Assembly: GCA_036269435.1 (NCBI GenBank)
Contig: DATASA010000022.1
Coordinates: 1 to 35,606 of the forward strand
Origin: CADCTB01 sp036269435
GTDB lineage: Bacteria > Actinomycetota > Acidimicrobiia > Acidimicrobiales > AC-14
Length of the DNA stretch: 35,606 bases
Reading direction: 5' to 3'
How positions within the stretch are numbered: the first letter of the stretch is position 1; each line of letters opens with the position of its first letter. The position numbers and the translations under genes were made by a program. The notes beneath the pieces are model-generated. The model worked only from the letters and a program-made list of their open reading frames with translations, searched no databases and was not told the origin of the DNA. This document shows positions 23,719-30,992 of the stretch, piece after piece.

Positions 23719-25014
23719 TCAACTGACGATCGTTCCCCGGGCGTGGAGCTCGGCCAGAAGGACCAGTCCGGCGGCGGACAGCCCGAGCACGGCCCGGGCC
23801 AGCCAGGGTCGCCGGTAGAGGGCGTCGGCGGCGACGGCGAAGCAGGGGAAGGCGGCCAGGGTGTAGCGGCCCATGCCCACGAAGTCCTTAGTGGACACCG
23901 CGGTGGCCACCACCGCCACGACCACGAACACCCCGTAGCCCACCCCGAGCTTGCGGAACACGGCGGGGATGAAGGCGGCCATGACCACGGTGGCGGCGAA
24001 GTTGGCCACCAGGTGGCCGACGTGGCCGCCGAGCCACGGCCCGTGCAGCACGGCCTTGAAGAAATGGACCTTGAACCAGGTGTGGAACCCCGGGGGCTGG
24101 TCCCAGCCCGGAGCCCCGGCGGTGTCGAGGAACGCGAACGGCCGGTCGAAGCGGATCCACAGGAACACGCAGAACGCGCCCAGCCCCACGGGGGCGGCCA
24201 GCAATCCGGCGTCGGCCGCCCGCCACCGCCGGGCCAGCTCGCTCCAGCTCCGCCCCCCGCCCCCGCGCAGGTGGGCCAGCACCCCCTTGCGCTCGAGGGC
24301 CAGCACCCACAGGCCGGCGATCACGGCCACGCCCACCGGGCGGGCTGCGGTGGCCAGGGCGGCGGCGAGGCCGGCCAGCACCGGCCGGTCGTGCTCGAAG
24401 GCCACGAAGGCGCCCAGGGCCGCGGCGAGAAACAGCGCATCGGCGTAGACCGCCCCCATCAGGTAGAAGGCGAAGGGGTACACCACCAGCAGGCCCACCG
24501 CCAGGCGGGCCTGGGCCGGGCCGAACTTGTCCACACACCACCGGTGCAACAGCACGACCGCCCCCAACCCGGAGGCCACGCTCAAGGCGAAGCCGGCCAC
24601 CAGCGGGCCGCCGACGACCCGGCCCAGCTCGCGCATGGCCAGGGGGTACAGGGGAAAGAACGCCACCGACGACTGACGGTCGGCGCCGTGGAAGGACAGG
24701 TAGCCCCGCCGGGCGATGTCGACGTACCACCACCCGTCCCACCAGCTGAAGGCGCCCAGCCAGCCGCGGCGCTGGAGCTGGCGGTGACGGTGGTGGAGGA
24801 GCGGCAGCTCGGCGTGAGCCAGGACCGACACCGCGATGACCACCGCGGCCACGCCGATGAAGGCCACCACCGGGAACCACCACTGCCAGGGCGGCGCCGG
24901 CCGGCCCCGCTCGGGTTCAGGTTCCGGTTCCAGGTAGGGCGCCCCCGGCGGTTCGCCCACGATCGGCGGGGCGACGACGGCCGCGCGCTCACTTCGGACC
25001 ACGGTTTCCCACAT
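23719..25014 (-). CDS. Polytopic membrane glycosyltransferase, PIG-V-like, paralogue of the gene at 4698-5909
   Basis: A 431-residue GT-C type enzyme. An acidic and proline-rich cytoplasmic N-terminus (1-44) precedes the first helix (about 46-67). WWDGWWYVDIARRGYL (91-106) is followed by SSVAFFPLYP (115-124), as in PIG-V mannosyltransferases. The C-terminal region GVGYGV, VSTKDFVGMGRY, TLAAFPCFAV matches the first paralogue closely. The ATG at 25014 is chosen because the upstream frame to 25266 is a shadow of the GNAT gene; TATCCT lies 36 nt upstream. Likely donor: polyprenyl-phosphate mannose; the acceptor is unknown. Convergent with the kelch gene, and alone between it and the GNAT gene. 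Confidence 0.83.
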   Translation of the reverse strand: MWETVVRSERAAVVAPPIVGEPPGAPYLEPEPEPERGRPAPPWQWWFPVVAFIGVAAVVIAVSVLAHAELPLLHHRHRQLQRRGWLGAFSWWDGWWYVDIARRGYLSFHGADRQSSVAFFPLYPLAMRELGRVVGGPLVAGFALSVASGLGAVVLLHRWCVDKFGPAQARLAVGLLVVYPFAFYLMGAVYADALFLAAALGAFVAFEHDRPVLAGLAAALATAARPVGVAVIAGLWVLALERKGVLAHLRGGGGRSWSELARRWRAADAGLLAAPVGLGAFCVFLWIRFDRPFAFLDTAGAPGWDQPPGFHTWFKVHFFKAVLHGPWLGGHVGHLVANFAATVVMAAFIPAVFRKLGVGYGVFVVVAVVATAVSTKDFVGMGRYTLAAFPCFAVAADALYRRPWLARAVLGLSAAGLVLLAELHARGTIVS

Positions 25015-25049
25015 GGATGCGTCAGTCCCCCCCGGGTGTTCGAGCCGGG

Positions 25050-25055
25050 AGGATA
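25050..25055 (-). promoter_or_regulatory. Candidate -10 element of the second glycosyltransferase gene
   Basis: The minus strand reads TATCCT here, a good actinobacterial -10. A start about 7 nt downstream leaves a leader of about 29 nt with a G-run (GGGGGGGA) that could serve as ribosome binding site. No clear -35. Confidence 0.4.
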
Positions 25056-25085
25056 GAAGGTGACGCGCCGCCGTGCCGGGACCGG

Positions 25086-25778
25086 TCAGGTCGCGACCGG
25101 CAGCCCCAGGATCGACCAGCCCAGGTCGGGAAATCCGGCGCGCTCGGCCACCCGCGCCGACGCCGCGTTCGCCCGGCCGTGCAGGTAGATGGGGACGCCG
25201 CCGGCCCGCAGGATCCGCGCCGACGCCCGGGCGACCAGCCCGCGGGCGAGGCCTCGGCCCCGCCACGCCTCTTCGGTCGCCACCGCCACCTCCCGCCCGA
25301 GCTCGTCGTGGCGCTTGATGCCCAGCCCGGCGACGTACCTCCCGTCCTCCAGGACGACGAGTACCTCACCGCCGAACGGCCGTAGCCAGTCCGGCACCCG
25401 GGGGTCGTGCGCGGGCGCCCACGCACCGAACTGAGGAATGTCCGGCACGGAGAGCGCGTACCGGAACACGCCCCGGCCGACGACCGCGCCGGGGACGCCG
25501 AGCGCTTCCGGCAGCCGGTCCAGAACGTCGTCCAGACCGCCGGAGGCCGAGCGCGCCGCGTCCAGGTGCTCCGGTGGCACCGACAGGACGGCGCCGGCGG
25601 GGGTGGCCACGCCCGCGAAGGGCCGGACCGCGCCGTCCCAACCGGGCTGGCGCCGTCTCGCGGAGGCGACCACCGTCACCTCGCCCATCGGGGGCCAGGC
25701 GCCGAGCCAGCCCCGGAGGTGGCGCTGGAGCCGGTCGAGCACCTCATGCGGGGGAGGGAGCGGGCCGGCGTCATCCAT
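25086..25778 (-). CDS. GNAT-family N-acetyltransferase
   Basis: A 230-residue protein whose C-terminal half is a GNAT domain: VVLEDGRYVAGLGI (141-154) as the central strands, then VAVATEEAWRGRGLARGL (165-182) containing the acetyl-CoA pyrophosphate-binding motif RGRGLA (173-178), and a final IYLHGRANAASARVAERAG segment (197-215, seen as N-AAS-A--A-RAGF) typical of motif B. The N-terminal 100 residues are less conserved. It transfers acetyl from acetyl-CoA to an unknown amine. Start at ATG 25778. Genes on both sides run in the same direction but are separated by 71 and 105 bp. Confidence 0.85.
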   Translation of the reverse strand: MDDAGPLPPPHEVLDRLQRHLRGWLGAWPPMGEVTVVASARRRQPGWDGAVRPFAGVATPAGAVLSVPPEHLDAARSASGGLDDVLDRLPEALGVPGAVVGRGVFRYALSVPDIPQFGAWAPAHDPRVPDWLRPFGGEVLVVLEDGRYVAGLGIKRHDELGREVAVATEEAWRGRGLARGLVARASARILRAGGVPIYLHGRANAASARVAERAGFPDLGWSILGLPVAT

Positions 25779-25883
25779 GCTGGCGACAGGATGGCAGGCT
25801 CGGCCGCGAGCGGTTGCGCCGCCCTTGCGACGCAGGGTCGATGTCGCCCTCCCCGCCGACGTCCACCTCGGTGCCGGGGCCGT

Positions 25884-26714
25884 TCAGCCCGGCTCGGTGA
25901 CGAAGTCGATCAGGCGCTCGACCGCGCCGACCAGTGCCGGCTGCAGGTCGGCGTAGGAACGCACGGCGGCGAGCAGACGGGGCCACATCGTCGCGGGGTC
26001 GACCCCCAGCCGAGCGCACACGCCGGTCTTCCAGTCCAGCCCGTGCGGCACCTGGGGCCAGGCCTCGATCCCGGCGACTGCGGGCTTCACCGCCTCCCAC
26101 ACGTCGACGAAGGGGGTGCCGGTGACGAGGACGTGCGGGTGCGACACACGGTCGGCCAGACGGGCTTCCTTGCTGCCCGGCACCAGGTGGTCGACGAGCA
26201 CCCCCAGGCGGGCGCCCGGCCCCGGGCCGAAGGCGGCGACCACGTCGGCGAGGTGGTCGATCCCGTCGAGGCGCTCGACCACGACGCCCTCGACCCGCAG
26301 GTCGTCGCCCCAGACCCGCTCGACCAGCTCGGCGTCGTGCACCCCCTCCACCAGGATCCGGCTCGCCCGCGCCACGCGCGCCCGCCCGCCGGGCACGGCC
26401 AGCGACCCCGACGCGGTGGTCGCCGGGCGGGTGGGCTGCGACGGCGTAGCCAACCGGGGCCGGACCAGGGTCACCGCCCGCCCCTCGACCTCGAAGCCAC
26501 CGGGCGAAGCGGTGAAGATGCGCTCGAGGCCGGTCGTGCCCCGCAGCGCCACGCCGTCGCGCTCCCAGCGGGCCACCGCCCCGGTGAACCCGCTCCCCCG
26601 GTGCCGGACCAACAGCCCGGGCCCGCCCGTGACCTCGGGGTACTCGGCCCGCATCCGGGCCGGACCGTCGATCGGGCCCGAAAGGATGCCGGCCCACGGG
26701 TCACGACGGGTCAT
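25884..26714 (-). CDS. DUF3097 family protein
   Basis: A 276-residue protein of the actinobacterial DUF3097 family, recognised from DPWAGILSGP at the N-terminus, the central SRILVEGVHDAELVERVWG (118-136) and VLVDHLVPGSKEARLA (172-187), and PFVDVWEAVKP. The central part resembles a Toprim fold: a Glu in VEG(V)HDAE (Glu 123) and an Asp in LVDHLVPGSKE (Asp 175), though the second DxD acid is not present. Toprim domains handle nucleic acid phosphodiester chemistry, so a nucleic-acid role is a reasonable but unproven guess. TACCGT lies 8 nt before the ATG at 26714. Function unknown. Confidence 0.85.
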   Translation of the reverse strand: MTRRDPWAGILSGPIDGPARMRAEYPEVTGGPGLLVRHRGSGFTGAVARWERDGVALRGTTGLERIFTASPGGFEVEGRAVTLVRPRLATPSQPTRPATTASGSLAVPGGRARVARASRILVEGVHDAELVERVWGDDLRVEGVVVERLDGIDHLADVVAAFGPGPGARLGVLVDHLVPGSKEARLADRVSHPHVLVTGTPFVDVWEAVKPAVAGIEAWPQVPHGLDWKTGVCARLGVDPATMWPRLLAAVRSYADLQPALVGAVERLIDFVTEPG

Positions 26715-26722
26715 CGTGGTCG

Positions 26723-26728
26723 ACGGTA
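26723..26728 (-). promoter_or_regulatory. Candidate -10 element of the DUF3097 gene
   Basis: The minus strand reads TACCGT 8 nt before the ATG, fitting the TANNNT -10 of a near-leaderless transcript, the layout seen at several other starts in the window. Confidence 0.4.
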
Positions 26729-26730
26729 GA

Positions 26731-26746
26731 CGGCGGCCGGCCGCCG
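26731..26746. repeat. Perfect 16-bp GC palindrome between STAS and DUF3097 genes
   Basis: CGGCGGCCGGCCGCCG is its own reverse complement, and CGTGG/CCACG flank it at 26715-26719 and 26750-26754. It may form a hairpin in the STAS gene transcript and act as a terminator, but there is no T-run. Confidence 0.4.
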
Positions 26747-26835
26747 ATCCACGACCCGGCCGACGCCCACACCGCGCCGAGCGTCGACGTCGCCGGTCCC
26801 GGGAACGACATCGCCGACCATCACCCGGAGCAGAT

Positions 26836-27225
26836 TCAGCCGTCGCCGCCGACTCGGTCCACGGCCCCGTGTGCCTCGTTCGCCCGCGCCGCGTCCGAAG
26901 GCGCGATCGGGAACACCCGGTCGAGCCCCACCGCGGCCAGGCTGCACGCGATCTCGTCGCTCAGCCCGGCGAGGACCAGCTCGCCCCCGGCGGTGCGCAG
27001 CCGCCCGCGGGCGCCGACCAGTACCGCCAGGCCGGCCGGGTCGACCCGGGTGGTCCGGGCCAGGTCGAGCACGAGGTGACGGTTGCCCTGGCCCTCGATG
27101 AGGTCGCGGAGCCGGTCCCGTAGCTGGGGGGCGGAAGCACCGTCGAGGGCGCCCTCGACGCTCACGATGACCCTGCCGTCGACGCGACTGAACCCGAGCG
27201 AGAATCGGGAAGCGGCAGACGTCAT
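26836..27225 (-). CDS. STAS-domain protein, anti-sigma factor antagonist-like
   Basis: A 129-residue single STAS domain: strands RVIVSVEGALDG (18-29), the region LRDRLRDLIEG, LVLDLARTTRVDPAGLAVLV (51-70), then GELVLAGLSDEIA. SpoIIAA-type antagonists are switched by phosphorylation of the Ser in DSSGL; here the motif is DPAGL, with Ala 64 at the phospho-site, so classical kinase control is not expected. ATG 27225 is preceded by AGAGGAA at about 6 nt, which fixes the start against the longer open frame. No anti-sigma kinase or sigma factor is adjacent. It may be a constitutively active antagonist or serve another STAS role. Confidence 0.85.
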   Translation of the reverse strand: MTSAASRFSLGFSRVDGRVIVSVEGALDGASAPQLRDRLRDLIEGQGNRHLVLDLARTTRVDPAGLAVLVGARGRLRTAGGELVLAGLSDEIACSLAAVGLDRVFPIAPSDAARANEAHGAVDRVGGDG

Positions 27226-27597
27226 CGGGATTCCTCTACGGGATCGGGGCCCGGTGCCTGGCCGTCCGGAGCGGGCGCTCTCCGCCACTATCGACGAGCG
27301 CGGATCGATGCTACATGACGTTGCGGCGACGACGGGAACGGCCGCTTTTTCGCTCTGCCGACAGGGCCACGCGAAGTCTACGCAGGTCAGGCCCTGTTCC
27401 CCGTGCAAAAGCCCTCCCCCGTGCCGACCGATATGCGTACGGTGGACGGCTGGAACAGACCTGCCGTTCTCGAAAAGCGCACGCCCCACGCGTGGAGACG
27501 GAACGGTCCCGCTGCCCGGCGAACACGATCGCCGACAGCCCGGTCACGCCTGAGGTGATGCTGAGACGGCTCGGGTCAGGCCGGTGAAGGGGCGGCC
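27226..27597. other. Intergenic region without a recognisable gene
   Basis: 372 bp between the STAS start and the DUF347 stop, both minus strand. No convincing coding frame. The minus strand reads TAGACT (27374-27379) and TAGCAT (27308-27313), possible -10 elements for the STAS gene, neither with a good -35. A perfect palindrome CCACGCGTGG lies at 27486-27495. On the plus strand a weak GCGGC/GCCGC stem is followed by TTTTT near 27355, but no plus-strand gene precedes it. Confidence 0.5.
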
Positions 27598-28434
27598 TCA
27601 CGCGGAGACGGCAAGCTGGTCCTTCTTGGTCCTGGCCAGGTAGACGACGACGCCGAGGATGGTCGCGAGGAAGATGGCGCTCGTCCCTGCCGTCCCCAGC
27701 CCCCTTCCGCCGTCGGCTCGCGGCTGGGACAGGAAGTCGCCGATCGACGCGCCCAGCGGCCGGGTCAGGACGTAGGCGATCCAGAACGCGAGCACGGAGT
27801 TCAGCCGGGCGTACTTCCACGCGACGACCACCAGCGCGATCAGCGCGGCGAACATGAGGGCCGACTTCCAGTACCCGAGGTTGAGCTGCTCGGCGATCAG
27901 GTCGCCGGCGGCCGTCCCCAATGCGAAGGTGAAGAGGATGGCGAGCCAATAGAACGCCTCGCGCCTCGTCGTGTAGATGCTGTGGATCGACAGGGTCCGC
28001 TCGTTGGCGAACCACACGGCGAAGGTGATGCCGAGGGCGACGGCGAACAGGGCGGTGGTGACCCACAGGCTGACACCGAAGTGGTCCGTCAGGTTGTCGG
28101 TGATGAGCGTGCCCACGACGCTGATGAGCACGACAGCCAGCCAATAGATCCCGGGCACGTACCTGTCGGCGCGGAACTGGGCCACCAGCACGGCGGCGAG
28201 CAGCACGGCCATGACCACGGTCGTCCCGGTGAGCCCGAGCTTCAGGTTGGTGTTGAGGAAGTCTGCGGCCGTCTCACCCACTGTCGTCGCCATGATCTTG
28301 ATGATCCAGAAATAGAGGGTGACTTCCGGGACCTTGCTGAGCATGGTCGTCGCTCGGGAGCGGCCGTACTCCCGCGTCCGCCTCGCGCCGGCGAGGCCGG
28401 ACGGTCGGCGGTCTGATGGTGGCGACACGGTCAT
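27598..28434 (-). CDS. DUF347/COG4705 four-repeat membrane protein, first paralogue
   Basis: A 278-residue membrane protein of unknown function, eight predicted helices in four repeats. Each repeat has an aromatic-Trp pair, a Gly 10 residues after the Trp and an Asp 5 residues after the Gly: Trp 43/Gly 53/Asp 58, Trp 98/108/113, Trp 163/173/178, Trp 218/228/233. This is the DUF347 pattern (two helices and a conserved Trp per repeat). The ATG at 28434 is chosen because TACGGT ends 6 nt upstream; the first helix begins only near residue 40, and ATG 28344 (start of LSKVPEVTL) is an alternative. A direct-repeat box lies 45 bp upstream. A paralogue lies at 33023-33814. The evenly placed Asp residues inside the membrane could bind a metal ion (inference). 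Confidence 0.85.
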   Translation of the reverse strand: MTVSPPSDRRPSGLAGARRTREYGRSRATTMLSKVPEVTLYFWIIKIMATTVGETAADFLNTNLKLGLTGTTVVMAVLLAAVLVAQFRADRYVPGIYWLAVVLISVVGTLITDNLTDHFGVSLWVTTALFAVALGITFAVWFANERTLSIHSIYTTRREAFYWLAILFTFALGTAAGDLIAEQLNLGYWKSALMFAALIALVVVAWKYARLNSVLAFWIAYVLTRPLGASIGDFLSQPRADGGRGLGTAGTSAIFLATILGVVVYLARTKKDQLAVSA

Positions 28435-28500
28435 TGCCGCACCGTACCGATGGGTTCCTGATCCCAGCCTTCGGCCGCGGTAAGCCGAGGGTTAAAACGG
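28432..28500 (-). promoter_or_regulatory. Promoter of the first DUF347 gene with OmpR-type direct-repeat box
   Basis: Reading on the minus strand toward the gene: TTAACC-CTCGG-CTTACC (28495-28479), a 32-nt spacer containing CCGAAGGCT and TCAGG, the -10 TACGGT (28446-28441), 6 nt, then ATG (28434-28432). On the plus strand the box reads GGTAAG-N5-GGTTAA, two hexamers one helical turn (11 bp) apart, the format bound by OmpR/PhoB-type regulators. The same arrangement, with identical spacings, recurs at 30993-31061. Recognition by the response regulator at 30253-30921 is inferred from proximity. Confidence 0.7.
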
Positions 28501-28508
28501 GGCCTCAG

Positions 28509-28546
28509 CGCCGGCCGGATCCGGGATACCCGGCTCCGGGCCGGCG
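28509..28546 (-). terminator. Long hairpin downstream of the small secreted protein gene
   Basis: CGCCGGCCGGATCCGGG (28509-28525) pairs with 28529-28546 around a 3-nt loop, with one mismatch and one bulge. On the minus strand the stem is followed by GGCC and then CCGTTTTAACC, giving a short T-run. It lies 17 bp after the stop of the small secreted protein and upstream of the DUF347 promoter, insulating the two. Confidence 0.6.
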
Positions 28547-28562
28547 TCAGAGGCCAACGCGA

Positions 28563-28826
28563 TCAGGGCACGGTCGGGCGCTGGCCGGCGTCCTCCTGGG
28601 CCTCTCGGGCCGGGCTCTCAGTCGCCTCGTGAGCCGGGTCCTCGTTCGAGTGGAACGTGCCCGGAGCGACGGTCGCGCTCCCGTTGTCCGTCGTTGCCGG
28701 CGCGGGGGTGGAGCTTGTCTGCGCTCCTGCCGAACTGCCCGCGAAGACGGCCGCGCCGATTGCGCCACCGGTCAGCGTCGACGCAACCAGCGCGGCGGCG
28801 ACGACCGCTTTGCGCATGGGTTTCAT
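28563..28826 (-). CDS. Small secreted protein downstream of the histidine kinase
   Basis: An 87-residue protein: a signal peptide (1-35, basic MKPMRK, hydrophobic core, end SAGA) and a short mature part, TTDNGSATVAPGTFHSNEDP then AHEATESPAREAQEDAG, predicted charged and helical, without cysteine. AAGGAG lies 6-7 nt before the ATG at 28826, so it is clearly translated. It resembles small exported proteins carrying an SNEDPAHE-like motif that I recall from other actinobacteria, but I know of no function. It follows the kinase gene by 128 bp on the same strand and may be a sensor ligand or target of the two-component system (inference). A hairpin follows its stop. Confidence 0.78.
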   Translation of the reverse strand: MKPMRKAVVAAALVASTLTGGAIGAAVFAGSSAGAQTSSTPAPATTDNGSATVAPGTFHSNEDPAHEATESPAREAQEDAGQRPTVP

Positions 28827-28954
28827 CTGTCTCTCCTTCCGCAGTCCGACCTTCGGACCGCGGCATCACGATGCGGGTCCGCGCTGTGTGGGCGCTGAGC
28901 CGGTCCTCGCAATCCGCCCCGAACTTCGGCGGCGTGAGCCCGGTGACAACGAGA

Positions 28955-30256
28955 TCAGCTGCGGGTCGCCGCCTCGGGGACCGCGTCCGCGGCCGGCAGC
29001 GTCACCTCGAACGTGGTGTGTTCACCCCCGCCCTGCAGACGCAGGCGGCCCCCTTCGGCCTCGGTCAGCCGGCGGGCGAGGGCCAGCCCGATGCCGGTCC
29101 CTCCTCCGGCCGAGTGCCGGCGCTCGAACACCGCCGCAGGATCCGCGATCCCGGGGCCCTGGTCGGAAACTGCGATCCCGACCGCGCCGTGCAGGGTACG
29201 GGCGGAGATGCGCACGTGGCCGACGCCGTGACGCAGCGCGTTGTCCACGAGTACGTCGAGCACGTGTGAGAGGGCGGCGCGCGACACCGTCGGTGCGGAC
29301 ACGTCGTCGGCGATGTCGACCGTGAGGCGACGACCGGCCCGGGCGAAGCCCGGATGCCATCGCTCGCCGAGCTCGTCGAGCACCGAGGCCAGGTCGACGG
29401 AGGCGCGCTCGACCGCGGTGTCACGGGCGAGGGCCAGAAGATCCTCGATCGTCGTTTCCAGGCGCTCGACGTCGCCCAGTGCCTGGAGCAACGCGTCCCG
29501 GTGATCCGGGCGCGGATGGGCCAGCTCGGCCTCGAGCGTCAGCCGCAGGCCGGTCAACGGCGACCGCAACTGGTGCGACGCGTCGGCCGTGAACGCCTGC
29601 TCCCGCGCGAACAGCAGGCTCACCCGCTCCGCGGTCCTGCTCAGGTCGACGCCCACGCTGTCGATCTCGCGAAGGCCGGTGCGGGCCGCCCGCACGGTGA
29701 AGTCACCCTCCCCGATGCGCGCCGCGTCTCGACCGAGATGCTCGAGCGGGCGGGTGAGCCGCCGCGCCAGGCCGAGCGCGGCGACGGCGCCGAGGATCAG
29801 CGCGGCGGCGGCCAGCGCGGCGAGTTGCGCCCACAGGTCGTGCAGCCGCGACGCCCCGGCGGCCAGGGGCTCCGCCGACCGCACCAGGCCCTGAATCGTC
29901 CCGCTCGCGACCACAGGTACCGTCACGACCAGCCAGCCGTCCTGGTGGCTGTCGATGACGCGGTCGCGGGACGTGTCGGACGACGGACCCACGAGTCGAG
30001 GCGGTCCGGCGCCGTCGATCAGGCGGCCGGCGCCGTCGTACAGGCCGAGTTGCTCGTCCGGATCGGGGCGCGGCAGCGCGGTCAGCACCAGCCGGCCTCC
30101 GGCCACCCGGGTCGCCGCCAATGCGGCCAACTGCGTCAGCTCCAGGCGGTCCTCGTCGGCCAGCCGGTGTTGGAACGTGATCGCCAGCGGGATGGCGAAC
30201 AGCACCTCTGCCAGTGCGGTGACGGCGACGATGGCCAGGATGATCCGCCGGGTCAT
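28955..30256 (-). CDS. Sensor histidine kinase (two-component system)
   Basis: A 433-residue membrane kinase: helix 1 (about 5-28), an extracytoplasmic sensor loop (about 29-143), helix 2 (about 144-165), a HAMP domain (about 166-218), the dimerisation domain with phospho-acceptor His 228 in ASHQLRSPLTGLR, and the ATPase domain with N box DNALRHG (338-344), G1 SDQGPGI (364-370) and G2 GGGTGIGLALA (384-394). The sensor loop has no known fold that I recognise. Its ATG overlaps the stop of the response regulator gene as ATGA, so the pair is translated together. The signal is unknown; an envelope or ionic cue would fit the topology and neighbours. Confidence 0.95.
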   Translation of the reverse strand: MTRRIILAIVAVTALAEVLFAIPLAITFQHRLADEDRLELTQLAALAATRVAGGRLVLTALPRPDPDEQLGLYDGAGRLIDGAGPPRLVGPSSDTSRDRVIDSHQDGWLVVTVPVVASGTIQGLVRSAEPLAAGASRLHDLWAQLAALAAAALILGAVAALGLARRLTRPLEHLGRDAARIGEGDFTVRAARTGLREIDSVGVDLSRTAERVSLLFAREQAFTADASHQLRSPLTGLRLTLEAELAHPRPDHRDALLQALGDVERLETTIEDLLALARDTAVERASVDLASVLDELGERWHPGFARAGRRLTVDIADDVSAPTVSRAALSHVLDVLVDNALRHGVGHVRISARTLHGAVGIAVSDQGPGIADPAAVFERRHSAGGGTGIGLALARRLTEAEGGRLRLQGGGEHTTFEVTLPAADAVPEAATRS

Positions 30257-30921
30257 CGCCGCTCCACCTCCAGGCGGTACCCCACGCCGCGGACCGTCGT
30301 GATGCGGCTCGGCTCTCCCGGCGCCTCTCCGAGGCGACGCCGGAGATGGGCGATGTGCACGTCCAGCGTCTTCGTGTCGCCGAACCAGTGCTCGTCCCAC
30401 ACGTCGGTCATCAGAACCTCCCGGTGCACCACCGATCCCGGCTCGACGGCGAGCCTCGCGAGCAGGTCGAACTCGCGGGGGCGCAGCGGGACCTCCATGC
30501 CGCCGAGGTGCACGCGACGGGATCCACGCTCGAGCGACAGGTCGCCGACAACGATCCTTTCCGGCGAGCGGGCCCGCATCTGAGCCCGGATCCGGGCCAG
30601 CAGCTCGGACAGTCGGAACGGCTTGGAGATGTAGTCGATGGCGCCGGCGTCGAGTCCCAGGACGACGTCGATCTCGCCCGTGCGCGCGGTGAGGATGATC
30701 GTGCGCATCTGCGGGTTGCGCTCACTGAGGCGCCGGCAGACGTCGAGGCCGTCGCCGTCCGGCAGGCCGAGGTCGAGGAGGAGAAGGTCGGGCGTGCCCA
30801 CCAGCGCCTCCGCGGCGGCCACCGTCGTCGCCCACGCCACCTCATGGCCCTCGGCCTCGAGGGTTCGGACCAGCCCCGCCCCGATCGACGCGTCGTCCTC
30901 GACCAGCCACAGCAACGTCAT
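30253..30921 (-). CDS. OmpR/PhoB-family response regulator
   Basis: A 222-residue regulator: receiver domain with the acidic pair Glu 8/Asp 9-10 (LVEDD), phospho-acceptor Asp 50 (LLLLDLGLP), Thr 78 and Lys 100 (ISKPF); and a winged-helix DNA-binding domain ending TLDVHIAHLRRRLG, then ITTVRGVGYRLE. ATG 30921 is fixed by GAGGAGG 7 nt upstream; the open frame to 31416 is not coding. Such regulators bind tandem direct repeats one helical turn apart. A matching box, GGTAAG-GGGAC-GGTAAA on the minus strand, lies 77 bp upstream (31014-30998), suggesting autoregulation. It is cotranscribed with the kinase. Confidence 0.95.
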   Translation of the reverse strand: MTLLWLVEDDASIGAGLVRTLEAEGHEVAWATTVAAAEALVGTPDLLLLDLGLPDGDGLDVCRRLSERNPQMRTIILTARTGEIDVVLGLDAGAIDYISKPFRLSELLARIRAQMRARSPERIVVGDLSLERGSRRVHLGGMEVPLRPREFDLLARLAVEPGSVVHREVLMTDVWDEHWFGDTKTLDVHIAHLRRRLGEAPGEPSRITTVRGVGYRLEVERR

Positions 30922-30992
30922 GGCGGCGCCTCCTCGCCACGGTGGTACCACACGGTCCCGGCCGGCACCACCGGCCGCGCCCGCACCGCGCG

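Noticed and set aside
23654..23728. Exact 11-bp repeat GTCAACTGACG at 23654-23664 and 23718-23728, flanking the gap between convergent genes.
   Set aside because: Both copies include stop codons of the two genes, and no mobile element lies between them; probably chance.
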